A DNA stretch of 64,000 bases from Microcebus murinus (GCF_040939455.1 NC_134106.1:89473001-89537000); one strand, 5' to 3'. Counted from the stretch's first letter, positions 34,561 to 46,039 are shown. Notes: a model not told the origin generated them from the letters alone. Made by a program: numbers and translations.

Positions 34561-36768
34561 CCCAATGCCAATGTCAGTAACATACTCTTTAATGTACTTT
34601 TTACTGGCTTCTGCGATGGCTTTGAGTATATACCTGCCAGATCTCTAACTACAGATAAGTAATTGACAGGGAGTCCCAGCTGCTTTGTTCTTAAATCCAA
34701 TGCTATATTTGCATCAAGACCACACTTGCCATGGACTACACCAAGCCAATGACTGAGAGAGGCAGGTGTAAGTAGAGCAGATGGCTTTACTCTGCTGGCT
34801 TACTGTGGCCCGAGGATTGTCTATAGGCCTTAGCACACTTTCCTTAGCTTCCACCCAACCTTCCTTCCATCCCTCTCTCCTTCACTAAGGATCAGACCTC
34901 CCCTGCAACCTCATTGCTCCCCCAGCATCTTCTCCTGCCCTTCCCCCCATTTCTCTGCCATAGTTGTTTCCACCTAATCAAAACTTATACATATAATTCT
35001 GATCGATGCCTGCTTCTCAGAGTACCTGGAATAACATAATTTCCTTCTCTTCTTTGTTTCATTTCTCTGTTCTCTATCAGTGTTTCCTGGGATCACCCAA
35101 AATGCTACTTGCATTTAAGTTTTTGTTTCTCATTCTGCTACTAGAAGAGCCCAATTTAAGATGATCCTTCTTCTTTTAATCCACAACATCCTGTAACTTC
35201 TACACTTCTACATCCCCCCAAAATGCACACAAGCACACATACATGTGTACAAACTCACCTGAGGGCACTGCAATATAAAATCATTTGAGACAAAGTTCTG
35301 CCACAGGTTTACATTGAGATTGGGCAGAGAATGCCAAATGCTGAAATATATTGGGAAGCTTCAAAGATTTGGGGGGAAGAGCTGAAGTCACGCATGTCCC
35401 CTATTGATTAATGCTCAGTTCATGTTATGAACTTCTTCATCTATCAATGCCCCCAGCATCATGATTTGAAGCTGCTTATCAAAATCCATTGCATAATCAA
35501 TATAGGCCATAAGCAGGATCTATATAATGTTGGTTTTCATCTGGACATATAAGTAGGACCCACCAAAATGTCCAGATCCTGTAGTGATTACAAATGATAT
35601 GAAAGTTTCCATGACAGAAGATGAAGATAATGATCACAAACTGATTTTGCCTTTCTCTTTTGAGAATGTTACCATACATCATGTGGGTGTTTATCATGTT
35701 GAACTGGCAGAGGGCTCTTTCCTCTTCTAGTTCAACGTGAACTGAAAATATTGAACAAGAGAAAACTTCAAAACCAATGCAGGACAATGGGCTTATTATA
35801 ATCCCTTTGAGTCTTGGATGAAAATATGCACATTTGAGGTTATCTTGAAATTTTATTTCTCTTCTGTAATGTTGGCTTCATTCAGATAATACTTTTTCAT
35901 GAGTTACTTCATATCAGATGGAGCCACATCTTCTCTCTAGTCACCCAGTAACCTAGAAGCTGGTATTATTAATATAGCAGTCTCGGTGAAGTATTCCATG
36001 GCCTCATCAACTGGAGGAATTTGGATGCACCAAGTATATGCAGTAGTTATTATGTTCTGCCTCACAGTCCCTCCACTCACGTTTTCACTCAAGCCATTGT
36101 TCTGGCAATCAGTTGCAAGTAGGTGCAATCTTATGGCACTTCCCCTCTGTTGCAGCAAATACCTCATACTGCCACATGAGTCACTTGTGACAATTAGCTA
36201 AACTATTTTGACACATGGCCAAACTTGGAATTATGGTGGAATTAATACTCTATGAAGCAATTCTTGACTAATGGGAAAATGGAGCCTATGGATAAACTCA
36301 ACCTTCTCTTTCCCTTACGTGGACAACTTTGAGAAGCATCATATATGGCTAAGAAGTTTCCCAACAGGATTTAGCTCAAGAGATCCATACCAGTGACACA
36401 CCCAATAATACATTCTTTCCATTCTTCCCTATTTGATTTTGCCTACATTTCCTCCTATTTTGGAATTACTTCCTCAAATAAACTATATGATTCAAGCTCT
36501 TTCCTGAAATTCTGCTTTATGAGAAATCATAATTATCACTCAGACCTAGAACTCATGAGAGACAAAATAAAGATAGAATCTAGAAGGACATGGGAAATAG
36601 ATTTGATATGACTAAGAAAATATCACCTGGGGTCGAGGTGATTCTAAAAGTTCAATATACAGTATGGTAATATTTTTGGATTTATTTGAATTGAATTGAA
36701 TGCCCAAGGATACCAAATAAAATTGACACGTTCTAAAATCTAAAATAGAATTTCTTGGTGAAGGGGGT
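34561..36768. other. Unassigned 2.2-kb stretch
   Basis: No repeat named. Minus-strand open frames at 35497-35787 (96 codons) and 35937-36167 (76 codons) lie close together, but I recognise no protein in either. They could be old retroelement or pseudogene remains, or chance. Confidence 0.4.
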
Positions 36769-36792
36769 ATTTATTTATTTATTTATTTATAT
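36769..36792. repeat. (TTTA)n microsatellite
   Basis: About six TTTA units. Confidence 0.92.
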
Positions 36793-36986
36793 CTTTAAAG
36801 ATATTTATAAAGTTTATTTTTTCAAAAAACTAAAGTAATTGATTCAACAATACTAACAGTTCTAGCATGCAGCAAACCATCATTTAACATCTAATGTTTA
36901 ATCTTCTTAACATAGATGTATACATTATTTTCATTCCTATAAAATTTACATAAGAAGCTTACAATGACAATAAAGGTAAACAAGTA

Positions 36987-37210
36987 CAGTTGTCCCTCAG
37001 TATTCACAAGGGATTGGTTCCAGGACCTCTGCAGACATGAAAATCCAAGGATGCTCAACTCCCTTACACAAAATGGTACAATATTTGCATCTAACCACCA
37101 CAATTCCTCCTGTATACTTTAAATTATCTCTAGGTTATTTATAATACCTAATGCAACAATAATGCTATGTAAATAGTTGTTATACTATGTTTTTTATTTG
37201 TATTATTATT
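36987..37210 (+). mobile_element. Tigger-type DNA transposon fragment
   Basis: Starts CAGTTGTCCCTCAGTATTCA after a TA dinucleotide (TcMar target). It continues GGGATTGGTTCCAGGACCTC, AAAATCCAAGGATGCTCAAC, TCCTCCTGTATACTTTAAAT and ATGCTATGTAAATAGTTGTT. This is the left end and body of a non-autonomous Tigger-family element (MER2/MER8-like). The right terminal inverted repeat is not found, so it is 3'-truncated. Confidence 0.88.
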
Positions 37211-37739
37211 GTGTTCTCCCCCCTCTCAATATTTTCAATTTGTAGTAGGTATTTATAATTGAAGGAAGGTGGCAACAAGATAAATCTTGAAGGTCAGACA
37301 ATTTTCAGCTAAAATCCAGCCAGGCATGATCATCATGGCACTGTCAGGAAGAGATAAGGAATGATGACTAGGGGTTCTGCAGAACCTCATGCCTTAGTAT
37401 GCAGGGGAAACTCCTACAGTCAAACATATGATAGAACTGTTAAATGTGCATGAAATCATCTCTATAAATAAACAAAAATAAGTCAAAATTGTGTACCCTC
37501 TGTAACAGCATAAAAGGATAGGCAAAAATAAGATAGAAAACAAAAGTAAAGGATAAGTATAAACAGTATGGTTTAACTCAAATAGCAATTCTATTTCATT
37601 GTCATTGTCTTATGGAGTTATCCACCATGGTCAGATCCAAACATTATGATCCTTGATCCAAAGGATTTTATATATATAGCTTCTGGGCCGATCATGGAGG
37701 ATGTATAGACCTATGGTCCAGGTTCCTGGGTGATAAGTG
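37211..37739. other. Unassigned sequence
   Basis: No recognised element between the Tigger fragment and the ERV LTR. Confidence 0.5.
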
Positions 37740-38457
37740 GTGATAAACAGGAAAGATACCAGGGCCTCAGCCCTAAGGTTGAGGACAGTACCATTGGGAA
37801 GCCAGACTGCTAGGCAAGACCAAAGCAGACCCTGTTTGGACAGATCAGGCAGCCACGAAGTTGGGGAGATTGTGATGCCGTTGATACAGGAAAGTGGATC
37901 CCAAAACTATAGGTTCTTGGCTTCATGCAGGAAAGAATTCAAGAAGGGGCTGGCAGAGTAAGGCAAAAGAAAATTTATTGAAGTAAGACAAGGAAAAATA
38001 TAAAGAGAAAATGGAGGCTACTCCACAGACAAGGCAGCAGCTATCTCTTAGAGTAATAAAGAGCAGCACTTTGTAAGTTTCTGGAGTCTTAATTTTATAC
38101 CTTCTCTTTAATTTAATTTTAAGCAAAGGGAGGATTATTCATAAGATTTCTGTGAAAGAGGTGGGGCGTTCTCAGAACTGGGAGTCCCTCCCCTTTCTTA
38201 ACCACGTAAGTTAACTTTTGGGAGTTTCTTTGACATTTGTAAACAGTCATGGAGCTGCTGGGAGTTACTTTTAGTATGTGAATATATTATAAACAGGGTA
38301 TAATGAGCAGTGAGGGTAACCTGAAGTCATTTCTCATGGCCATCTTGGTTCCAGCAGGTTTTTTCTGGTTTATCCACCACCTCCTATTTTATCAGAGACC
38401 TTGGTGCAGGTCTTATGACTCTTTATTGAGCAGAGCCTGCTAGTTCCGTATCTCACA
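37740..38457 (-). mobile_element. Solo LTR of a class I endogenous retrovirus (MER4-like)
   Basis: Read on the minus strand this is a complete-looking LTR of about 700 bp. It starts TGTGAGATAC near 38457 and has AACCAAGATGGCCATGAGAA. A TATA-like box lies at 38091-38100. The U3/R part has CTGCCTTGTCTGTGGAGTAG, then AATAAA at 37974-37979 and a U5-like end. The block order recalls MER4-group LTRs. No gag, pol or env sequence is attached on either side, so it is a solo LTR; it encodes nothing. Boundaries are approximate and no 4-bp target duplication is evident. Confidence 0.75.
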
Positions 38458-38773
38458 GCGAGTGAAGTAGTCACCCAGCAAAAATCCAATAATAGGTCTA
38501 TGACAACACAGGTAGTCGCAGACTCCAAGAACTGTCTGGGGAAAAGATGCTAAGACACAAATTGCCTAGAATTTCTCAGGAGTTAAGTGATACAGGCAAA
38601 GCCATCAAAGAGTTGCAGTGCCTGCAGCAGAGTGAAGCTGGTGAAGGCAGGGCTTGAGGACTCTGAACCAGGTCATATCTATGCAGCCCTTGGCACACAG
38701 CAGGCATGCATCAGAGAGAGCCATTCCCTATCCATCTATATCAATTGAGTAGGCATTCTTTAAGGACCTATGG
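38458..38773. other. Unassigned sequence
   Basis: No recognised repeat or gene in 316 bp between the LTR and MER20. Confidence 0.5.
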
Positions 38774-38974
38774 CAGTGGTTCTTACTCAGGAGTGATTTT
38801 TGCCTCCCAATAGACATTTGGTAATATCTGAAGACATTTTTAGTTGCCACAGCTGGGGGAGTTACCACTGGATCTATTGAGTATAGAACAGGGATGCTTA
38901 TAAACATCTTACAGCTCCTATAGCAAGATTTATCTGACCCCAAATGTCAATAGTGCTGAGGCTGAGGAATCCTG
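38774..38974 (+). mobile_element. MER20 (hAT-Charlie) DNA transposon fossil
   Basis: CAGTGGTTCTTACTCAGGAG, TAGACATTTGGTAATATCTG, AAGACATTTTTAGTTGCCAC, CCAAATGTCAATAGTGCTGA and GGCTGAGGAATCCTG cover the whole element with both ends. It is the forward counterpart of the reversed copy at 5877-6096. No transposase. Confidence 0.88.
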
Positions 38975-39054
38975 GACTAGGGTGATACTTACAACTTCCT
39001 CAGAGATTCTCATGGGCAAGAGAAGAGGGGTCCTCTTTACATAAAGAGTTGGGA

Positions 39055-39240
39055 GGAAAGTTACATTTACTAAGCACCTACCATATGCTCCAGCACATGA
39101 TTTCACTTTAACTTCACAAATCAAACTATTAATAGATATTACAACTCTACTTTACAGAAAAGGAAATAGAGCCTCAAAAAGAGAAGCAACTAACCAATAA
39201 ACAACTTATCTTAGCCGAGACTTAAAACCCAAATCTGTTA
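39055..39240 (-). mobile_element. MIR SINE
   Basis: TTACATTTACTAAGCACCTA, CCATATGCTCCAGCACATGA, CTACTTTACAGAAAAGGAAA and GCCGAGACTTAAAACCCAAA match the reversed MIR. Confidence 0.82.
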
Positions 39241-40849
39241 AATATTTAATACAAAGCCCAAAGCAAGACTAGTTATTTTTCTTTTTTCGTTTCAAAATGG
39301 AAATCATTTTCATTGATTGCTTATACTTTTTAATAAGGCAGGTAAATATCATTGTGTTCATGAGTTTTTTGCCTCAATAAATTTAGTCTGATCTTAGAAG
39401 CTTTTAATAAATATAGACATCATGCTATAGTAATATTTATATAATCATTAAGATTTTCCTTAAAATACATGAGAAATAGTTTTTATCAGAAAGATAGGGA
39501 TACAGGTTATTTTCATTACTGCCTATTTTTTTCCTGAACTTTGCAATTTTTTTACAATAGGCATATATTAAAAGCTATAAAGTTGTCAAATATGCATATT
39601 TTAACATGGTATAAGTAAACAATTATTTCAAGATATAGAATAAATTATAGAAGACATGGACTCATTTATTTGGGGATTACAAGGATTTGTTGGCTATAAA
39701 ATCTAAAATTCAATTCTGTTGAATATCATATGCACTTTCTTATGTGTTACAAGAAATGGAAACAATAAATAAATAAAAAGAAAAAGGCATACAATTTCTG
39801 TCTCCAAGGAGCTTATAAAATACAGTTTTGTCCAAACTGATCCAAATATTTAGAGTTCCTTCTCCTCAAAACTGTCTATGAAGTTTCTCTGTATAATCCC
39901 ACAGCCAATTCTAATTCCATTTTCTTCATAAATGTTCCATTCATTGTGGGCTGTAACATTCTTCATCCCTCTGTTCCCAGAGGATCTTGCTGGAGTTTCT
40001 GATGTAACATTCTGCCTGCATTTTTGTTAGTTTCCTCCCCCAAATTATGAGTCTCAGAGGACATGTTTTATGTTTATTATATCCCCTTGTCACCCAATGC
40101 AGTGTCTTGAAAATAGTAGAAAGTCAATAAGTGCCTGTGTAGTTGAAATAATATTAGCCCTGGGGCCAAAGTGGTCCAGATCTCCAGGATCTCAGAGAAG
40201 GAAGATGTGGTAGAGTGTTGCAAAGAGGGTTTATGCTCAGCAGGCACATTTATATTTAGGGTCAATGCCGTTTATTTTTATTTTACCTGATTTTTCTACA
40301 GTATTGAATTTTTTCCTTAAACAATTCCTTATTTATATCCGAAGATCAAAAGTCATTTAAGTTGAAGCCTTTCCCACACACACATTTATGAGCTCTGCTC
40401 ACAAAATGTTCAGGAACATTAAAAATCACTGACATGAAAAATGTTGCATCACAAGGTTTTAAGACACACCAGATAAATAAATATGTAGCTCTGCACGTGT
40501 GGAGCAGTGGTAGGCAGATGATTAAGAGCGCTATGGCCTAAAGCTTCAGGCTGCGTCCAACAGGTGTGGAGGAGATACATCGAAACAGTGAGTGAGTCCT
40601 GCCATCTACAGGCCGAAAGTATATTGTCACCCAGGTGCTGGTAGCCCCTGAATCCAAAAGGTATGTCGGGTAATACTCTGTGATGTGATCTCAAAGAAAC
40701 AATGCTGCGTTGAACTGTTACTCAATGTTAGAATATAAGAAAATAATTAGAACTAACTAATAATTAGAACTAATTAAGGTAACACTGCCTTTCACCCTGC
40801 CCTCTGCAAAGTCCTTATTTTACAAAATTGAAAATAGTGAGATTTTCAT
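39241..40849. other. Unassigned; contains a CpG-bearing patch with an E-box
   Basis: 39241-40480 is AT-rich without recognised repeats. 40485-40690 is different: several CpGs and a CACGTG at 40494-40499, in an otherwise CpG-poor region. No gene or named repeat is recognised in it. Confidence 0.45.
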
Positions 40850-41060
40850 ACCTTCCACTTTTATTTCTATCATGGTGTTTTGACCTTATTCACTTTGTAA
40901 TTATCTCTGTATATGTCTGTCTTTCCCTGGAGTCAGTTAACTCATACAGTTCAGGGGACTCATAGAATTCTCAGCACAAGGTCTGACACACGGCAGATAC
41001 TCTACAAAGATTTGATGCATGAATGGTTATGAGAATGAATAAATGAATAAGTAAATGGAT
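40850..41060 (+). mobile_element. L2 LINE 3' end
   Basis: TAATTATCTCTGTATATGTC, TCTCAGCACAAGGTCTGACA, CACGGCAGATACTCTACAAA and the ATGAATGG/GAATGAATAAATGAAT tail follow the L2 3' end. Confidence 0.72.
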
Positions 41061-41134
41061 CAATAAACTAATTATTGCTGGATCATTTTATTTTAAATTA
41101 CTCATAAATTTATGGATAAAAATTGTAATCTAAT

Positions 41135-41252
41135 ATGTATATATGTATAATACATATTTATGTATAAAGGTGTATACACATACATGCACCTATGAGTTTG
41201 TGTATGTATATATACATATATACACATATGTATATGTATATACATACATATG
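41135..41252. repeat. TATG/TACA-rich microsatellite
   Basis: Degenerate alternating sequence (TATGTATATATACATATATA and variants) with several short self-complementary stretches. Confidence 0.88.
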
Positions 41253-41674
41253 CATTTGGTCAGTTATTTTGCGACTTTTACAATAAACCAAATGGTTAAG
41301 ACTTTTTATTAAAATCCTTTAATCCATGTTAAAGAACTTGTAAATTAAGCTTCTGGTCTCCAGCCACATCATTCTATCAGACAAAATGTTCTGAAAGATT
41401 CATTTTATTTATAAAGTAAACATAAAGCCAAGCCCGTAGTTATTACTTCTCATTTATTTTGATATGGACCATCTAGCTTTAGTCAGACAAAATGAGAACC
41501 AAGAAATAATGTTCAGGTAAGATCATTACAGAGATAGAATTAAAAAGAAGGTGGAAAAGTAAGATTAATATTATTTTTCTTCAGAGGCCTGGATGTTCTC
41601 TCCACTTCTTTCTCTACCAACACAATCTTGAGAAAACTTTTTAGATTTTTATCCTTAATTATCTTGAAAAGGAA
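41253..41674. other. Unassigned AT-rich sequence
   Basis: No recognised repeat or gene. Confidence 0.5.
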
Positions 41675-41850
41675 GGGGCCAATATTTATTGTGCATCATT
41701 GTGTGGCAGGCATTGTGTTTGACATTCCATAAATGTTTATATGTAATCTGCCCAACAGCTCCAGCTGCAGAAGACGCTTACTGATAAACCCATTTTGTTG
41801 ACCATGAAACTGAGTCTCAGATTATTTCTTTGAGGTCACACTGAGGGAGG
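41675..41850 (-). mobile_element. MIR SINE
   Basis: CCAATATTTATTGTGCATCA, GTGTGGCAGGCATTGTGTTT, TGTTGACCATGAAACTGAGT and TCTTTGAGGTCACACTGAGG follow the reversed MIR. Confidence 0.8.
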
Positions 41851-42177
41851 TACAATGATACACTAGAATGAGCTCACACTGGCTTATGTGGCGACTGTGT
41901 TTTCAGTGATATCATGGATAGCTTGAATCAGCCACGGTGGAATTACCTACAGCATGTAAATGAGCAATTGCTACAAAAAAGCCCCTGCCTGCCTGCCTCA
42001 GAGCCAGTTGTTAAACATACACCAGCACACCACTGGTTATGAAACAACAATAAAAGTTTAAGAAACTCATGTGATTTTAAAATGAACATTCTTTCAATAG
42101 ATCACAGTACCAGTGAGCTAAGATATAGTCCGTTTACAATTTATATAGCAATTTGTAGTTAAAAAACAATACTTTTC
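41851..42177. other. Unassigned sequence
   Basis: No recognised repeat or gene. Confidence 0.5.
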
Positions 42178-42430
42178 ATGTATTCACTATTAAATTGGAA
42201 CTAACCGATGAGCACACATGTGCACAGAAGGAAGTAGAACTCAGTGGACATTAAGCAGGGAGAGGAGGAGGAGGGGATGGACGAAAAGCTACCTAACAGC
42301 TACAATGAACACTATCCAAGTGATGGAAACACTTATAACCCTGACTCAAACATAACAAAATTGATACATGTAACCAAAAACATTTGTACCCCATAATATT
42401 TTGAAATAAAAACAAAATTATTTTTAAAAA
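42178..42430 (+). mobile_element. L1 3' UTR (lemur-type), 5'-truncated insertion
   Basis: TCACTATTAAATTGGAACTA, GAGCACACATGTGCACAGAA and GAAGTAGAACTCAGTGGACA are followed by a G-rich GGGAGAGGAGGAGGAGGGGA stretch. GCTACCTAACAGCTACAATG, ATGTAACCAAAAACATTTGT and ACCCCATAATATTTTGAAAT lead to an AATAAAAACAAAATT tail. The first 65 bp are the reverse complement of part of the L1 3' UTR at 50690-50975, confirming one family. Only about 250 bp of the 3' end were inserted. Confidence 0.93.
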
Positions 42431-42582
42431 TTTAAAAGAAAGTATACTTAAAGCTAAAAAAGTATTACATTCCATACACATGTGGAGATAAATGTTAAAT
42501 AATCAGCTAATTCAAGTAATATTGATTGTCTCTGCTATATCCTTTTATTTGTTAACAGGCCTTGTATAACTATTAAACTTTT

Positions 42583-42906
42583 TTTTTTATTTTTTTTGAA
42601 AGAGTCTCACTCTGTTGCCCGGGCTAGAGTGCCGTGGCATCAGCCTCGCTCACAGCAACCTCAAATTCCTAGGCTCAAGCAATCCTGCTGCCTCAGCCTC
42701 CTGAGTAGCTGGGACTACAGGCATGCACTAACATGCCTGGCTAATTTTTCTATATATTTTTAGTTGGCCAATTAATTTCTTTCTATTTTTAGTAGAGACG
42801 GGGTTTCGCTCTGCTCAGGCTGGTTTCAAACTCCTGACCTTGAGCGATCTGCTGCCTCAGCCTCCAGGAGTGTTAGGATTACAGGCGTGAGCCACTGTGC
42901 TTGGCC
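42583..42906 (-). mobile_element. Alu SINE, lemur-type
   Basis: Oligo-T, GAAAGAGTCTCACTCTGTTG, both monomers, linker with TTAGTTGGCCAATTAATT, ending GAGCCACTGTGCTTGGCC. Target-site duplications ACTATTAAACTTTT are at 42569-42582 and 42907-42920. Confidence 0.97.
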
Positions 42907-43044
42907 ACTATTAAACTTTTAAACAATATAAAACAATACTTTTATGCATACTTGGTTTTTTAAAATGAACCTACTTTTCATTTCCCTTTTCTTGTCCCCC
43001 TCATTCTTCCTTCTTCCTTTTTCTTCTCAGTTCTCCCCATAGAT

Positions 43045-43170
43045 TGAGGGCTTACCGTGTGCTAGGTGCTTGATATACACTACAATATTTATGACACTGA
43101 GGGAAAAACAAAGGCATAGGTCAGGTAAACATTGAGCCCAGAATTACAATCCTGAGTCCAGAAAAGAAGA
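43045..43170 (-). mobile_element. MIR SINE fragment
   Basis: GGCTTACCGTGTGCTAGGTG and CTTGATATACACTACAATAT, followed by GAGGGAAAAACAAAGGCATA, parallel the reversed MIR 3' half. Confidence 0.7.
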
Positions 43171-43337
43171 TTTCATCCTTCTATCTGCTATGTGAGTCTT
43201 TGTGGTTTCTTCCCAGACCTAACCCCTCATGTTCCTTCTTCTGAAATAGTCTAGAGATCCTCTCTTCTTCTTGTACTTATTTTTTAAACAAACATCTGAT
43301 CACAGAGTATGTGCAACACACTTTTCCAGGTGCTAGA

Positions 43338-43376
43338 GAGGTCAGGAGTGGTCTATAGTGAGGTCAGGAGTGGTCT
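43338..43376 (+). repeat. 17-bp direct repeat
   Basis: GAGGTCAGGAGTGGTCT occurs exactly at 43338-43354 and 43360-43376, with a 5-bp spacer; a small local tandem duplication. Confidence 0.95.
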
Positions 43377-43434
43377 CTGCCTGCAGGACCTCCCCTTCTG
43401 GTGTGAGGAGAAAGAGCACCAGCAGCCGAGGCAG

Positions 43435-43665
43435 AACAGCACAGTGGTCTAGCAAGAGGGCTTGGGTTCAAATTCTGAGTCCACTTCTTTCTAACTATGT
43501 GACTGTAGGCAAGTTACTTAACCTTTCAGTTTAGTATTATATGCCAAAAGGGTATAACAAGAGTCCTTATGTCTTAAAGTTATTAATGCCATGAGAATTA
43601 AGTTTAATAATGTGAAATAGTGTCTGGTTTATAGTAAGTGTTCAATACATGTTAGCTACTATTTT
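43435..43665 (+). mobile_element. MIR SINE, near full length
   Basis: GTGGTCTAGCAAGAGGGCTT, GGGTTCAAATTCTGAGTCCA, TGTGACTGTAGGCAAGTTAC, TTAACCTTTCAGTTTAGTAT and GTAAGTGTTCAATACATGTT are in MIR order from tRNA-derived head to 3' end. Confidence 0.94.
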
Positions 43666-44549
43666 TAAAGAAGAAAGTAATTATAGCCTATAATATGAGC
43701 TTGGAAAGAATTGCATCAAATACTGAGGTTGGGATGAAGGTGGAATATTTTAGATAAAGTAATCAATAAAGTCTTCTCTGAGGAATATATAAAGAGGAGG
43801 AGAAGCTATCCTTCTTGGCATAGCTGAAGGAAGAACATTTCTAGCAGAAAGAAATGAAACTGCAGAGCTCTGGAATACAGAGATGTTTACCCCTGGGAGT
43901 ACAGCAGAGTCAGGCAGAGTGAAATGAGGTTAGGTTAAGTGGCAGGCGGGGACCACATCATGCAAGGTCTTACAGCCCCCTTATGGAGTTTGCACTGCAC
44001 TCTAAAACCAAAAGAGAATTGAGCATTCTTCCCTGTAGCTTTTTTATCCTAGGTCTGGTTTGCATATAGAAATCAGTCTTCTCAACTTCCCTCTTTCGTA
44101 TGGCCCCTGGTGGAAGACCCTAGGAGCTCTACATACCTGTATAGTCTTACTGTTACTTCTTGTGTGAAAACATCAAGAAATAATGAACAATTCCAAAAAT
44201 AATTCCAAAGTTCTTTATGCTCTGCATGTTTGTCTGTAGTTTTTGAATCCTTGGCTTAGGTAACCAAGATCTGGAATCTGATGATGGTTTCTGCAAAATT
44301 ATGCATTAATCCACTTTCTAGAGAGAATTTCTATAGCTTTGATTAACCTGGGTACATTTTTCACTCAATAATGGTTAAGGGCTATTAACTTAAATTGCCC
44401 AAAAGTCCACTCAACCACTGTTCATATCCCCCCCCCCCATTTCTCAGGAAAATCGTGCAGGGCCAGAATGAGGGAAGAACAATCCTGGTCCCTGGTCCCC
44501 AGTGAGGAACTTGACCTTTGAGAGATTTCTAGCTTCAGAGACCAATCTC
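43666..44549. other. Unassigned; C11 homopolymer
   Basis: Run of 11 C at 44428-44438. No recognised repeat or gene. Confidence 0.5.
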
Positions 44550-44700
44550 CTCTTTCTCATTATCACCTTACAACCTCCTGAGGGTGCCTCTCAGGAACAG
44601 TATTATTACTGGTATCCTTACTTTATAAATGTGGAGACAGTCTTAAATTTAGAATGACCAAGAACGGCCTTATGATTATCAATCCTGTGTTTATTCCACT
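44550..44700 (-). mobile_element. MIR SINE fragment
   Basis: CTCATTATCACCTTACAACC, ATTATTACTGGTATCCTTAC and TTATAAATGTGGAGACAG match the reversed MIR core with divergence. Confidence 0.6.
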
Positions 44701-44781
44701 TACCTGCTGCCCAAAAAGCAGGTCAGGGAAGTAAAGCTGGCATCCTTGACCCCTTCTATTTTCTCCTCTAAACACTCATCA

Positions 44782-44964
44782 CTCTCTCTTTCTCCTTCCT
44801 TCCTTCCTTCCCTTCCTCCCTCCCTCTCTCCTTCCTTCCTTTCCTCCTTCCTTCCTTTCCTCCTTCCTTCCTTTCCTCCTTCCTTCCTTCCTTCCTTCCT
44901 TCCTTCCTTCCTTCCTTCCTTCCTTCCTTCCTTCCTTCCTTCCTTCCTTTTTTCCTTCTTTCCT
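44782..44964. repeat. 183-bp uninterrupted pyrimidine tract, mainly (CCTT)n
   Basis: Every plus-strand base from 44782 to 44964 is C or T. A variable left part contains about three 16-bp units (CCTCCTTCCTTCCTTT). An essentially pure (TTCC)n run of about 70 bp follows at 44880-44949, then a short decayed end. The complementary strand is (GGAA)n. Lysine/glutamate-rich (KEGR) and serine/proline-rich open frames here come from the repeat only. Confidence 0.98.
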
Positions 44965-46039
44965 GTTGTAATCTACCATATTTCTAATAAACATAGATCT
45001 CACTTTTTCCCTGCCTTTGATTTATTTTGAAACCCAGTGCTAATATCTACTCTTATGAATACCTTATTTTCCAGGACTGTTTTCACTAAGTGACTTTTAG
45101 AGGCGATTTTCTGGGCAACAGAGATCGTTCAATAACTTCTGTGGAATCCAGGATACTAGGTCCCTAGAGTAGAATTTCTGGGAAAAATGTATATACCCAG
45201 ATGCTATTACCCTGACCTTGTAAACACCACATAGGTGCCCATTGCATCTCATATTGTCACTGAAAGAGGCAGAGACAGTTTGGTTTCACCCAGTCTCTTG
45301 AGTTATGAGTAATTTTGCTAGACTCTTGTCATTTTCTGGCAGACTTCATGAAGTTGTGCTAAATTTGCAAACAAAGGCAAAAGACAAACAGTGGTCTAAG
45401 CTGCTTCGAGACTGCCTCATTAAATTGCAGCCTGCCAGAAGCTCTCTGCTTATAGCAATGAACACATCTGAGCTCCACAATGATGTCACTGTCTAAAACT
45501 CTGTTCGCATCACTTTGAGGCTATAAAACTGTCCCACGAGCAACTAACTAAAAATAAATAAATTAAAATAAATAAGGAAGAATAAAAGAAAGAGCATAAA
45601 ACTTCTCTCACAAAGAGTAATGCCCCAGTTATCAAGAAAGCTGATTTTCAGCACTATTGCTGCCATATCATCCTCACCACCAATCAGCAGTTTTTCTGAA
45701 CTTTTCACAGCTCAGTTTGCCTCTATGGGACTTGAATACACTGACATGCCCTGTTTTCAAAGATTTCGCTGAGCTCTGCAGGTGTCTTCTGCCCAGAGAT
45801 AGGGTGTAGGGTGGCATACTCTACAAAATCTTGTTTAATTTCAGAAATGTGCATTTGTGACATTATGTGAAGCACTTTTGAAAACTGTAAAGTCCTGAAC
45901 AAATGTGAAGTAAGGTTCCTAGTGTATTTTCAATTTGTGATAGAGTCAGTCAAGGATCAATTTATTGACCTCAACACGCATTAAGTAGAAGATACTTTAC
46001 TAGACATACAGGGGTAGATTATTGGTGACGAGCTTACTG
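44965..46039. other. Unassigned; 45290-45510 possible conserved non-coding sequence
   Basis: 45290-45510 has balanced composition, no low complexity, a 63-codon open frame (45305-45496, plus) and no match to a repeat I know. It may be single-copy and conserved, but that cannot be shown from one genome. 45545-45600 is A-rich. Confidence 0.4.

Noticed and set aside
35497..36167. Two neighbouring minus-strand frames (96 and 76 codons)
   Set aside because: Different frames, no recognisable protein, no shared motif; treated as unassigned sequence rather than a pseudogene.
44428..44438. C11 homopolymer as a possible structural or regulatory signal
   Set aside because: A single isolated mononucleotide run; also a likely spot for sequencing error.
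44746..45030. Serine/proline-rich plus frame and lysine/glutamate-rich minus frame
   Set aside because: Both are translations of the CCTT/GGAA simple repeat.
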